Shown piece after piece: positions 16,072 through 23,792 of a stretch of DNA of 37,565 nucleotides. Below the pieces are notes generated by a model. The model was not told where the DNA came from. It saw only the letters and a list, made by a program, of their open reading frames with translations, and did not search any database. The position numbers were made by a program, and so were the translations under genes. The DNA is taken from positions 1 to 37,565 of the forward strand of contig OMYF01000022.1 of NCBI GenBank assembly GCA_900315205.1, written 5' to 3'. This DNA is from an uncultured Acidaminococcus sp. Lineage in GTDB: Bacteria; Bacillota; Negativicutes; Acidaminococcales; Acidaminococcaceae. The first letter of the stretch is position 1. Every line of letters starts with the position of its first letter.

Positions 16072-17334
16072 ATGACAACTGCAGCACCGCAGCATTCCAC
16101 CCTGAAAAACTACCGAGGTCCCATCATCCTGATTGCATTCTGTATCCTCGGCGCCATCCTGGGACTTGTCCTGGGAGAGAAAGCTTCCGTCCTGAAACCG
16201 ATCGGGCAGATTTTCCTGAACTTATTATTCTGTCTCATTGTGCCCCTGATCTTCTTTTCGATCGCCGGTTCCATCGCCAATATGAAGGATACGGGCAAAG
16301 TCGGCAAAATGATTGGATATACCCTGCTGATCTTTATCGTCACGGCCACCCTGTCCGCCGTCCTGATCCTCGTCGTGACCCACTTTACGGGCGTACCGAC
16401 GAGCTTTACGGCAGCCAAGCCTGCCCATATGGACAAAGTCCTCCCGATCGGCGACCAGATCGTCAACACACTGACCGTCGGTGATTTCCCGCAGCTCATT
16501 TCCCGTTTCCACGTGCTGCCGCTGATCATCCTGACCATCTTCTTCGGTCTCTGCGTATCCATGATCGGAGAAGCGGCAAAGCCCGTCGTGGACTGGATGA
16601 ATGCCATGACGCTGATCTGCTATAAGATGGTCAATATCCTGATGAAGGCAGCTCCGATCGGACTGGGCGCCTATTTTGCCGATCTGACGGGAACCTACGG
16701 GATTGCCCTGCTGAAGACGTACGGCAGCGCCATGATTGTCTTTTACGGCGTCGTCATTGTCTATTTCTTCGTGTTCCTCGGTTTCTATGCGTATCTCGCC
16801 GCCGGTACATGGGGTGTGCGCAATTTCTTCAAGGTCATCCTGGCACCGGCCCTGACAGCCCTGGGGACACGTTCTTCCGCCGCCACGATCCCGCTGCAGC
16901 TCGAAGCCTGCGATAAACTGGGCGTGCCGAAGGAAATCTCCTCCGTCGTCGTCGCCATGGGCGCCACGTGCCACATGGACGGTGCCTGCATCGCCATGGT
17001 CTATGCGGAAGTGCTCGCCACCACGATCTTCGGCCGCCCGATTGTCGGCATGGAATTCCTGCTGGCCATCTTTGTCGGGGTCACGTCCTCCGTTGCAACA
17101 AGCTCCATCCCGGGCGGCGGCGCTGCCGGTGAGACCATGATCATGTCCGTCTTCCATCTGCCGGAACCGGCCTTCCCGATCCTCCTGATGGTCATCGAGC
17201 TCTTCGACCCGGGCTGCACGCTGCTGAATTCCTGCGGTGATACGGTCGTTTCGATGATGATTTCCAGGATATTCTACGGGAAAGACTGGTACAAGAAAAA
17301 TCTGAATCCTGCGCAGGCGCTCTATGAAAATTGA
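16072..17334 (+). CDS. Dicarboxylate/amino-acid:cation symporter (DAACS family)
   Basis: This 420-residue Na+- or H+-coupled carrier for dicarboxylates or acidic amino acids sits in the cytoplasmic membrane. Family signatures are TRSSAATIPLQ (serine-rich re-entrant loop), ATCHMDGACI near residue 300 (the NMDGT-equivalent), SSIPGGGAAGE (second re-entrant loop) and DPGCTLLNSCGDTVVS in the last helix. These keep more canonical residues than the symporter at 349-1659. An open frame continues upstream to 15667, but AAAAGGAG directly ahead of ATG 16072 and the start of the hydrophobic region fix the start there. The downstream hydrolase begins 11 bases before this stop codon, implying coupled translation. 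Confidence 0.92.
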   Translation: MTTAAPQHSTLKNYRGPIILIAFCILGAILGLVLGEKASVLKPIGQIFLNLLFCLIVPLIFFSIAGSIANMKDTGKVGKMIGYTLLIFIVTATLSAVLILVVTHFTGVPTSFTAAKPAHMDKVLPIGDQIVNTLTVGDFPQLISRFHVLPLIILTIFFGLCVSMIGEAAKPVVDWMNAMTLICYKMVNILMKAAPIGLGAYFADLTGTYGIALLKTYGSAMIVFYGVVIVYFFVFLGFYAYLAAGTWGVRNFFKVILAPALTALGTRSSAATIPLQLEACDKLGVPKEISSVVVAMGATCHMDGACIAMVYAEVLATTIFGRPIVGMEFLLAIFVGVTSSVATSSIPGGGAAGETMIMSVFHLPEPAFPILLMVIELFDPGCTLLNSCGDTVVSMMISRIFYGKDWYKKNLNPAQALYEN

Positions 17335-18154
17335 CGCTCGCTATGTACTGAAGGAACCGGATTACGGGAACGCTCCTCTGCCCGATGACCTCGACCTCGA
17401 TCTGAGGATCGGCGGCAGCCGGCTTCTCGGAGAGATCTACCTGCCCTCCGGAATCTATGACGCACCGCATCCCTGCGTCATCGTCTGTCACGGCGTCCCC
17501 GGCACGAACTGCAACGATGATCTCTGCCAGAACCTGCGGCGCATGGGCTGTGCCGTGATCAGACCGTACCACCGCGGAGCCTGGGGGAGCGGCGGATTCT
17601 ACTCGTTCAGCCACTGCATCGAGGACGCGGAGGCCGTGGCCCGCTGGACCCGGGAGAATGCAGCCGGCCTCTATGCACTCGACAGGGAACGCATCTTCCT
17701 CGTGGGCCATTCAAACGGCGGCAATACCGTCCTGAATGCTTTCGCCGCACTGCCCTTCATCCGGGCTGCCATTGCCTTTGCTCCCTTTGACCATAAAGCG
17801 GCCGCCGGCATGCTGACGGAGCAGCAGTTCCGGGAGCTGATGAAGGAATTCGGCAGCGTCATCCGGACGGCCGGACCCGATGCCCTGTATGAGGACAGCG
17901 TCCGCAACCGGGACAGCTGGAGCTTTGCCGCCCTCGCGCCGAAGCTGAAGGACCGCAATCTCCTTGTCATCGGTTCGCTGCGGGACAACACAGCCCCGCC
18001 GGCACAGATGATCGAACCTTTCTGGCAGAAGCTGGAGGCCCTGCCGACGCAGGCGGTCCACAAAAAAATCATGCTGGATTCCAACCACTCCATGGATACG
18101 GTCCGGCTGAAGCTCAGCGAGATCATCGGCCGATTCATCGAGGAAATGATATAA
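17324..18154 (+). CDS. Alpha/beta hydrolase
   Basis: This 276-residue serine hydrolase shows the nucleophile elbow GHSNGG (Ser130), the HGVPG oxyanion loop near residue 56, an acid at Asp221 (SLRDNTAPP) and His255 (DSNHS), so the catalytic triad is complete. There is no signal peptide, so it should be cytoplasmic. It resembles the dienelactone-hydrolase/acyl-peptidase-like group. The start lies inside the symporter gene (11-bp overlap, different frame), with only a weak ribosome-binding site. Translation therefore probably depends on termination of the symporter, and the enzyme may act on an ester or amide imported by it; that link is inference. Confidence 0.85.
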   Translation: MKIDARYVLKEPDYGNAPLPDDLDLDLRIGGSRLLGEIYLPSGIYDAPHPCVIVCHGVPGTNCNDDLCQNLRRMGCAVIRPYHRGAWGSGGFYSFSHCIEDAEAVARWTRENAAGLYALDRERIFLVGHSNGGNTVLNAFAALPFIRAAIAFAPFDHKAAAGMLTEQQFRELMKEFGSVIRTAGPDALYEDSVRNRDSWSFAALAPKLKDRNLLVIGSLRDNTAPPAQMIEPFWQKLEALPTQAVHKKIMLDSNHSMDTVRLKLSEIIGRFIEEMI

Positions 18155-18232
18155 CAGCACCGCACCGGCCTGCGGGCGGGAAATCACAGATTCCCTGGAA
18201 CGGACCTGCAGGCAGCGGAAAGACAAACGAAA

Positions 18233-18270
18233 ATCCTGCCGACTTTCGCGCCGGCTTACGGCACGGCAGG
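18233..18270. other. Hairpin in the hydrolase-orf111 intergenic region
   Basis: CCTGCCG (18235-18241) pairs with CGGCAGG (18264-18270). There is no T-run; it is followed 12 bases later by a stronger terminator. Confidence 0.4.
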
Positions 18271-18281
18271 GATCCTTACAG

Positions 18282-18309
18282 AAGAGGAGGCCTCTTGCGC
18301 CTCCTCTTT
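18282..18309 (+). terminator. Terminator after the symporter-hydrolase operon
   Basis: A 10-bp stem AAGAGGAGGC/GCCTCCTCTT with a 7-base loop, followed by TCC. The tail is short. Confidence 0.65.
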
Positions 18310-18353
18310 CCTTATGCTAGAATGGGGAAAATTTTCCAGGAGGTATCCCTTCC

Positions 18354-18689
18354 ATGACAAGGTTCCAGAAAATCGTCGTCGCCCTGCTCTCCCTGAATGT
18401 GTTCTGTACGCTGGGTCTCTACCTTCGTCTCGACAGCCAGCAGCTCCTCATTGAAAAAGAAGTGCGCAGCATGAAGCGTGATATCGGTGCCACCCGTTAT
18501 GACGATACCTCCCTGAAAAACAGCCTGACATCGCTGCAGAAACAGGTCGGGAAACTTGATGCCGGTTCCCGCAGCCATGCAGAAGAAGCGCAGGAGCAGC
18601 CCGCTGCAAAGCCTGAAACGCCGGCTCCGGCCGCCCCGAAAAAAGCGGCAGGAGGACTGAAGGGATGGCTGCAGAAGATCTTTCGGTGA
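18354..18689 (+). CDS. Small membrane-anchored protein, unknown function
   Basis: This 111-residue protein has one N-terminal hydrophobic segment (about residues 7-23) acting as signal anchor. A predicted coiled coil (about 25-75) follows, then an Ala/Pro/Glu-rich stretch and a basic amphipathic C-terminal tip (GGLKGWLQKIFR). CAGGAGG lies 8 bases before the ATG. I do not recognise the family; size and layout recall small cell-envelope or division-associated proteins. The region coding for its C-terminal tip has a decayed copy 245 bp downstream, pointing to a past tandem duplication. Confidence 0.7.
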   Translation: MTRFQKIVVALLSLNVFCTLGLYLRLDSQQLLIEKEVRSMKRDIGATRYDDTSLKNSLTSLQKQVGKLDAGSRSHAEEAQEQPAAKPETPAPAAPKKAAGGLKGWLQKIFR

Positions 18690-18759
18690 AAGTTTTGGAG
18701 CTGTGATGTTATGAGGCTGTGAAGCTTTGTTGCTGCGGGAAGCTGCCTGCGGCAGGATC
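18669..18759 (+). repeat. 91-bp direct repeat, first copy (contains octamers)
   Basis: It starts inside the last codons of the small membrane protein and runs through octamers AGTTTTGG, AGCTGTGA, TGTTATGA, GGCTGTGA, AGCTTTGT, TGCTGCGG, then CTGCC/GGCAG. The second copy is at 18914-19004, same length with scattered substitutions. Confidence 0.8.
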
Positions 18760-18893
18760 ACAAAAAAGACTCGGTCATGAACACTTACTATGGCCCTTTT
18801 CATTTCCCCATCAAAGCCACCAGCAGAATCGTCCCTGTTCAATAGGGTGAACTTATCCTATTTTACAGATATAATCAATCAGCAAGACCTCTT

Positions 18894-18949
18894 TAAGAGG
18901 CCTGGAAGGTTAACTGCAGAAAATCTTTCGGTGGGAGTAAGGGCGGCTG
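18894..18949 (+). pseudogene. Decayed copy of the 3' end of the small membrane protein gene
   Basis: In the frame matching the intact gene the fragment reads G-L-E-G-stop-L-Q-K-I-F-R-W, against G-L-K-G-W-L-Q-K-I-F-R-stop in the intact gene. Stop position and tryptophan codon have both been lost. Nothing further upstream clearly resembles the rest of the gene. Confidence 0.6.
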
Positions 18950-19004
18950 TGATGCTATGATGCTGTGGAGCTTTGTTGCTGCGGAAGCTGCCTGCGGCAG
19001 GATC
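18914..19004 (+). repeat. 91-bp direct repeat, second copy
   Basis: Second copy of 18669-18759, with octamers GGCTGTGA, TGCTATGA, TGCTGTGG, AGCTTTGT, TGCTGCGG in register from 18945. Confidence 0.8.
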
Positions 19005-19126
19005 TTATCGATGGAATATCCGGACGTACGGCAGGAGGGCCGTGCGCCGTCCGGGTAAAAGTACCCTGCTTTTGGTTTTTTACCACACGTCATTATTTTT
19101 CATGACAGAGAATATTTACCAGGAAA

Positions 19127-19200
19127 GAGGGACTTCCGATTCGCAAGAACCGAAAGTCCCTCTTCATTTTTTAAGGAACTATGATTTCACAGTTCCTTTT
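19127..19200 (+). terminator. Two tandem stem-loops
   Basis: GAGGGACTT (19127-19135) pairs with AAGTCCCTC (19154-19162), followed by TTCATTTTTT. AAGGAACT (19173-19180) then pairs with AGTTCCTT (19191-19198), followed by TT. No intact gene lies directly upstream, so they presumably ended transcription of the decayed duplicate or act as insulators. The rest of 18760-18890 and 19005-19126 shows nothing I can name. Confidence 0.65.
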
Positions 19201-19252
19201 CTGATGCTTAGAAACTAAGGCTTCCACGGCACACCGGCCGCAAGGATGGATC

Positions 19253-19590
19253 CCTGTCAAAAATGCAGGGTCCTTAAAAGTCAGTGTGTCAATAACTATG
19301 GGTACAGTATTCGCAATCCGCAGATTGCAGATCGCTGACCGCGGCTGACGGCTGGCTGCTGTCCGCTGAGGGCAGATTGCAGCGTCAAAGCCCAATAGCA
19401 CCACGGCCGAATGGCCGGATACCTGTCAAAAATGCAGGGTCCTTAAAAGCCAGAGTGTCAATAACTATGGGTACAGTATACGCAATCCGCAGATCACAGA
19501 ACGCAGATCGCAGGCCGCAGATCGCTGACCGCGGCTGACGGCTGGCTGCTGTCCGCTGAGGGCAGATTGCAGCGTCAAAGCTCCCACGTC
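19253..19590. repeat. Tandem duplication of a heptamer-containing block (copies 4 and 5)
   Basis: Two adjacent copies, offset by 169 bp (CCTGTCAA at 19253 and 19422), each contain CCTGTCAAAAATGCAGG, a unique stretch ending AACTATGGGTACAGTAT, and a heptamer array. The second copy has extra heptamers. From 19480 to 19570 there are 13 heptamers in strict register, followed immediately at 19571 by octamers. Confidence 0.85.
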
Positions 19591-19618
19591 TCAAAACTCA
19601 CAACTCATAACTCAAGAC
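19571..19618. repeat. Octamer array
   Basis: Six 8-bp units: AGCGTCAA, AGCTCCCA, CGTCTCAA, AACTCACA, ACTCATAA, CTCAAGAC. They continue directly from the heptamer block, as at 1822 and 10914. Confidence 0.75.
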
Positions 19619-19653
19619 TTTCCTCCCGGCCCCGCCGCATCCCGGGATGAAAT

Positions 19654-19682
19654 TTGCCCAATCCGGCCTGTTGGGCTATAAT
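19654..19682 (+). promoter_or_regulatory. Promoter of the TSCPD-domain gene
   Basis: TTGCCC (19654-19659), 17 bases, TATAAT (19677-19682). A transcript would start near 19689, about 35 bases ahead of the gene. Confidence 0.8.
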
Positions 19683-19724
19683 AGAGGGCATACGTTCAGC
19701 TTACACAAAAAAGGAGAGATTTCC

Positions 19725-19979
19725 ATGTATACGTATAAAACGGAAGGAACCTGTTCCACCGCCATCCATTTCGACATCGTGGACGGCAAAGTGAAATCCG
19801 TCCATTTCGATGACGGATGCAACGGCAACCTGCAGGGAATCGGAAGGCTCGTGGAAGGCCTTCCCGTCGAAACGGTCATCGCCAGACTGAAAGGAATTTC
19901 CTGCAACGGCGGTCCGACTTCCTGCCCGGATCAGCTGGCCAAAGCCCTGGAAGAAGTGCAGGCAAAAAAAGAAGCATAA
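19725..19979 (+). CDS. TSCPD-domain protein (TIGR03905-like)
   Basis: This 84-residue protein matches the small stand-alone TSCPD family: the YKTEGTCSTAIHFDI start, FDDGCNGNLQGI, and the name-giving TSCPDQLAKAL near residues 69-79. The domain also occurs at the end of some ribonucleotide reductases. Conserved cysteines (10, 31, 66 and 71 in this chain) suggest metal or redox chemistry, but the function is not established. The ATG at 19725 is preceded by AAGGAGAG; a longer open frame from 19647 would include the promoter and is rejected. The PhzF-like gene follows after 82 bp. Confidence 0.85.
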   Translation: MYTYKTEGTCSTAIHFDIVDGKVKSVHFDDGCNGNLQGIGRLVEGLPVETVIARLKGISCNGGPTSCPDQLAKALEEVQAKKEA

Positions 19980-20061
19980 AACGCAGTGTCCCGCGGCATA
20001 CGGGACGGATACAGAAGATGCTGCGGCGCATCGCATCTGCAGGCAAAACAAGGAGGCAGCC

Positions 20062-20937
20062 ATGAAAACAATTCGGACAATCGTCTTTAAGGCAAAGGAG
20101 GGCGGCGGCAATCCCTGCCCGGTCACATTGGACGCGGACGCGCTGAGCCTCGAGGAAATGCAGGCCATGACGAGCAAAGAAGGAGTCGAATGTGCCTTTG
20201 TCCTGAAGCCCACGCGGCCGGACTGTGATTTCATGTACCGCTATTTCCTGCCGCTCCATGAGCTTGGCATGTGCCTGCATGCAACGATCGGCACGTCTAC
20301 GGTCCTCGTCCGCGAAGGCCGCGCTGCAAAGTCCCCCTTCTATGTGGAGACCATCCTGGGACGCATCCGGATCGACTGGAAAAATCAGGACGGCCGCATC
20401 GAGATCTCAGTCCAACAGTTCCTGCCGGAAGTGAAAAATGACGTTCCTTCCGTGCCGGAACTCGTAAAAGCACTCGGCATCCGGGCGGAAGATCTGGGCA
20501 AAGGCCCGGTCCAGTCCGTCTCCACCTCCCGCTACAAACTCTTCATCCCGCTGCGGGACCGCGAAGTACTGGATCATCTGGAGCCTGACTTCCCTTATCT
20601 GTGGGAACTCTGCGACAAGTACGGCGTAACAGGGTTCTGCCCCTTTGCACCTGCAAAGAGTACGGACAATGACGAAGGCGGCACTGTTTTCTACGACCGC
20701 CAGTTCCCCAACAAGGGCGGCTACAACGAAGATCCCGCCACGGGCGTCGCGGCGGCTTCGCTGGGTTCCTACGCGGTCCTGAACGGTCCGGCTGCAAAGG
20801 ACGGCTGGCACCATTTCGTCATCTACCAGGGATTTGCCATGGGCCGTCCCAGCCGTCTGCAGGCGGATATCCTCGTAAAGGACGGCAAGATTGCAGAGAC
20901 ACGGGTCGTCGGCGATGCCGATGTGATCGAAGGCTGA
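20062..20937 (+). CDS. PhzF-family isomerase/epimerase-like protein
   Basis: This 291-residue protein has the two-domain diaminopimelate-epimerase-like fold of the PhzF family. Signatures are GGGNPCP near residue 15, a catalytic-type glutamate at Glu43 (VECAFV), HELGMCLHATIGT near residue 66 (equivalent to ELxxCGHAT) and EDPATGVAAASLGSYAV near residue 222. PhzF itself isomerises a phenazine precursor, but no phenazine genes are here and most bacterial members have unknown substrates. AAGGAGG precedes the start. It is probably transcribed with the TSCPD gene; two small hairpins lie in the gap. Confidence 0.88.
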   Translation: MKTIRTIVFKAKEGGGNPCPVTLDADALSLEEMQAMTSKEGVECAFVLKPTRPDCDFMYRYFLPLHELGMCLHATIGTSTVLVREGRAAKSPFYVETILGRIRIDWKNQDGRIEISVQQFLPEVKNDVPSVPELVKALGIRAEDLGKGPVQSVSTSRYKLFIPLRDREVLDHLEPDFPYLWELCDKYGVTGFCPFAPAKSTDNDEGGTVFYDRQFPNKGGYNEDPATGVAAASLGSYAVLNGPAAKDGWHHFVIYQGFAMGRPSRLQADILVKDGKIAETRVVGDADVIEG

Positions 20938-20943
20938 AGTCAG

Positions 20944-20991
20944 AGTTTTAAAGCTGTGATGCTGTGACGCTTTGGAGCTTTGGTGCAGCAA
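20944..20991. repeat. Octamer array, reverse orientation
   Basis: Units AGTTTTAA, AGCTGTGA, TGCTGTGA, CGCTTTGG, AGCTTTGG, TGCAGCAA in register directly after the phzF-like stop codon. These are the reverse complement type of the octamers at 1822 and 10914. Confidence 0.7.
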
Positions 20992-21135
20992 AATTCTCCA
21001 GCGTCGGGGCTGTCTGGAATTTCGTGGATTGGATTTAAATTCCGTCTTCTTAACTTCACCAGAGTGGACATCGATGCTTTTGGCTGCATCCTTCCCACTG
21101 AGTCCTTGCGGATACTTTCTTTTACAGACAAAAAA

Positions 21136-21173
21136 CACAGCGGAACGTGATGTTATTTTCACGCCCCGCTGTG
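21136..21173. terminator. Terminator between the phzF-like gene and gntP
   Basis: CACAGCGG pairs with CCGCTGTG, with an inner CGTGA/TCACG stem. A-run on the left and ATTTTTCTTT on the right allow bidirectional use. Confidence 0.8.
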
Positions 21174-21201
21174 ATTTTTCTTTATGCTGCAGGATAAATA
21201 C

Positions 21202-22533
21202 TTACAGTGCCAGCATCGATACGATGTAGACGACGATGATGGTCGTAATGCCCATCACACCGGTCATACCGGTCTGGCATTTATAGGCCTGGGAAGTCGT
21301 CATATCAGAGAACTGGGAAACCACCCAGAAGTAGGAATCGTTGGCATGGGATACGGTCATGGAACCGGCACCGATAGCCATGATGGCAAGCACGCGGCCA
21401 AGGGGCGACGTCAGTCCCAGGGTCCCCATCATTGGAGCGATCATCGCGGATGTCGTGATCATGGCAACCGTGGAAGCACCCATGGCGCATTTCAGCAGCG
21501 CTGCGATGAGGAACGGCAGGAATACGCCCACGCCAAGGCCCAGCAGGGAATTGCTCAGCGCTTCCGCGATCGGGAGGAGCTGGATGATGGCACCGAAGGA
21601 ACCGCCCGCGCCGGTAATGGCAAGGATGGCTGCCGAATTGGAAACGCCTTCCGTGATCCATTTGAGGGTGTTTTTCTTTTCACTGCCCGGGATCAGCGTC
21701 ATCGCGATGAAGACGCCGAGGATCAGCGCCACGACCGGGTTCCCGATGAAGGAGAAGAAGGCCTTTACAGCGCCCTGTCCCAGAGGAGCCGACGGGAAGT
21801 CACCGATGGATTTCAGGGTGATCAGGATGATCGGCAGCAGGATCGGTGCGAAGCTGTGGAGAGCACCGGGCAGATGGCCGTATTTCTCGACCAGTTCTTC
21901 CACCGTGTATTCAGGATTGGCCGGGATATCGATCTTGGAAGATACTTTCATGGCGTAAATATAGGCAGCGAGCGTCGCCGGGATCGAAATGATGAGGCCG
22001 ACCAGGATCGTCAGGCCCAGATCCGCATCGAGCGTACCAGCCATGGCTATCGGTCCGGGTGTCGGCGGCACCAGGCAGTGAGTTGCGTACAGGCCGCCGG
22101 AAAGAGCCGTCGCCATGACAGCAAGGGATGTCTTGGAACGGAAAGCCAGGGCGCGGGAAATCGGGCTCAGGATGACAAAGCCGGAATCACAGAAAACAGG
22201 GATGCCCGTTACGTAGCCCGTGATGGCCATCGTCAGGACGCTGCGCTTTTCGCCGACAAGACCCAGGATCGTGTTGGCCATGGTCAGGGCTGCACCGGTC
22301 TTCTCAAGGATCGTACCGATGATGGTCCCGCAGAGGATCACGATACCGATATTCCCCATGATCCCGCCAAAGCCCTTCTTGACGGTGGCGATGACCTTTT
22401 CAGGCGGAATGCCGCAGGCCAGGCCCACGAGGATGGAAATGACCGTCATGACGATAAAAGGATGCATATCATACTTTTGGATTGCTACGATCATCAGGAT
22501 GACCGCAATGAGGATAATCAGGAAATAAAACAT
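21202..22533 (-). CDS. GntP-family gluconate/sugar-acid permease
   Basis: This 443-residue, roughly 12- to 14-helix H+ symporter belongs to the GntP family, which imports gluconate, glycerate, fructuronate or related hydroxyacids. Typical segments are NIGIVILCGTIIGTILEKTGAA, GIPVFCDSGFVILSPI, ATHCLVPPTPGPIA and SHANDSYFWVVSQFS. Two ATG codons are adjacent; the second (22533) has the better spacing from AAGGAGG, the first (22536) is the alternative. It lies 36 bp downstream of the cdaR-like gene on the same strand, the usual pairing in sugar-diacid or glycerate uptake operons. Confidence 0.9.
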   Translation of the reverse strand: MFYFLIILIAVILMIVAIQKYDMHPFIVMTVISILVGLACGIPPEKVIATVKKGFGGIMGNIGIVILCGTIIGTILEKTGAALTMANTILGLVGEKRSVLTMAITGYVTGIPVFCDSGFVILSPISRALAFRSKTSLAVMATALSGGLYATHCLVPPTPGPIAMAGTLDADLGLTILVGLIISIPATLAAYIYAMKVSSKIDIPANPEYTVEELVEKYGHLPGALHSFAPILLPIILITLKSIGDFPSAPLGQGAVKAFFSFIGNPVVALILGVFIAMTLIPGSEKKNTLKWITEGVSNSAAILAITGAGGSFGAIIQLLPIAEALSNSLLGLGVGVFLPFLIAALLKCAMGASTVAMITTSAMIAPMMGTLGLTSPLGRVLAIMAIGAGSMTVSHANDSYFWVVSQFSDMTTSQAYKCQTGMTGVMGITTIIVVYIVSMLAL

Positions 22534-22572
22534 CATAACCTCCTTGTTCAGTTGACACCAGAGCTGGACTCC

Positions 22573-23781
22573 TTACAGGGAAGTACCCTGTTCCAGGAAT
22601 TCAGCGATGAGCATACGGATGCAGAACTCCCTCTCGAACGGAGGGTCCTTCTCCATGCCAAGATACTCATACAGACGGCGCATCCGGTACTGGAGCGTAT
22701 TCTTGTGGATATTGAGCCGGGCCGAAGCCTTCTGCACGGAGCCGTCCATTTCATAATAGCTGCGCGCCGTTTCAAGCAGGAAGACCAGCTGGTTCCAGTC
22801 CAGCAGTTTCAGCAGCTTCTCCCGTTCCCGCTGCACGTAGGCCCTGCCGCCGTGCGTCGCCAGGCGGGACAGGAAATAGCGGAAGCGGTCCCGGGAATTC
22901 TCTGCCCAGGCCATGCGGTTCGGTCCTTTCCGGAGCGCCAGGACTTCGCGGTACGCTTCGGGCATCTCCCCCAGGGTCCGGCAGATATGGCTGACCGAAA
23001 GCCGCAGCCCCTCGCGCGCTTCCACAAGTGCCAGGATGTCTTTCAAAAAAGCATCGGACCGCGCCAGCCCTTCCGTAAGGACTCCCCCTTCTGCCGCGGC
23101 CTGCTGCCACGCCCTGCCGGTACTATGGAGCAGCATGACGCTGTTGTCCCGGATGGCAAAGAGCACACCGTCACGGATCCGCGCCCCCGTCCGCGTGCCG
23201 CGGCCCATCTCGCCGGCGAGCCGCTGCAGTTCCTTCGGGTCCGGCCGCCTGCTGAAAAATGTGACGGCCATGAGGACCATGGGAAATTCCAGATGCAGGG
23301 AGAGCGTATTCATCAGCTGGCTGATCTCATCCCGTTTCTCATCGCTCCCCAGCAGGTACAGGTTGAGGAGCTCGCCCCGCAGTTCGTTTTCGAACGCTTC
23401 CTCACGGTACTTGATCTGCTGCTTGAGGAACTGGGTCACATACACCCGCAGCAGATTTGCGGCATCAGCCGTCTCTTTCTCTTCTCCGTAGAGACCGACG
23501 ACGCCGATGATCCTGCCGTCTTCCATGATGGGAAGGTTATAGCCCTCCCTGGCACCGGGATACTGATCCAGGTTCTGCCTCGTGATCAGGACCGGCTTCC
23601 CCGTCTCCGCCGCGATTTTGGCACCGTGATGGTATGTTCCGATCCGTCCTTTTTCGGTGGACGCCAGGATGATGCCGTCCAGATTCATGATATTGATGGT
23701 CCGCCCGCTGACAAGGGGCGATGTGGCCTCAACGAATTCCTGGGCAGGGCCGGCAAATTCCGGAAGATCGATATAGCCCAT
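22573..23781 (-). CDS. cdaR: CdaR/PucR-type sugar-acid-responsive transcriptional regulator
   Basis: This 402-residue protein has an N-terminal diacid-recognition domain (about residues 5-135: NIMNLDGIILAST, GRIGTYHHGA, YNLPIMEDGRIIGVVGLYG), a middle GGDEF-like linker region, and a C-terminal PucR-type helix-turn-helix (about 335-395: VQKASARLNIHKNTLQYRMRRLYEYLG). CdaR in E. coli activates glucarate, galactarate and glycerate genes when the acid is bound. AAGGAGG six bases upstream supports the start. It is the middle gene between an MBL hydrolase (11-bp gap) and gntP. Two palindromes in front of the operon (24791-24806 and 24732-24750) are candidate binding sites. Confidence 0.88.
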   Translation of the reverse strand: MGYIDLPEFAGPAQEFVEATSPLVSGRTINIMNLDGIILASTEKGRIGTYHHGAKIAAETGKPVLITRQNLDQYPGAREGYNLPIMEDGRIIGVVGLYGEEKETADAANLLRVYVTQFLKQQIKYREEAFENELRGELLNLYLLGSDEKRDEISQLMNTLSLHLEFPMVLMAVTFFSRRPDPKELQRLAGEMGRGTRTGARIRDGVLFAIRDNSVMLLHSTGRAWQQAAAEGGVLTEGLARSDAFLKDILALVEAREGLRLSVSHICRTLGEMPEAYREVLALRKGPNRMAWAENSRDRFRYFLSRLATHGGRAYVQREREKLLKLLDWNQLVFLLETARSYYEMDGSVQKASARLNIHKNTLQYRMRRLYEYLGMEKDPPFEREFCIRMLIAEFLEQGTSL

Positions 23782-23792
23782 CAGCCGCCTCC

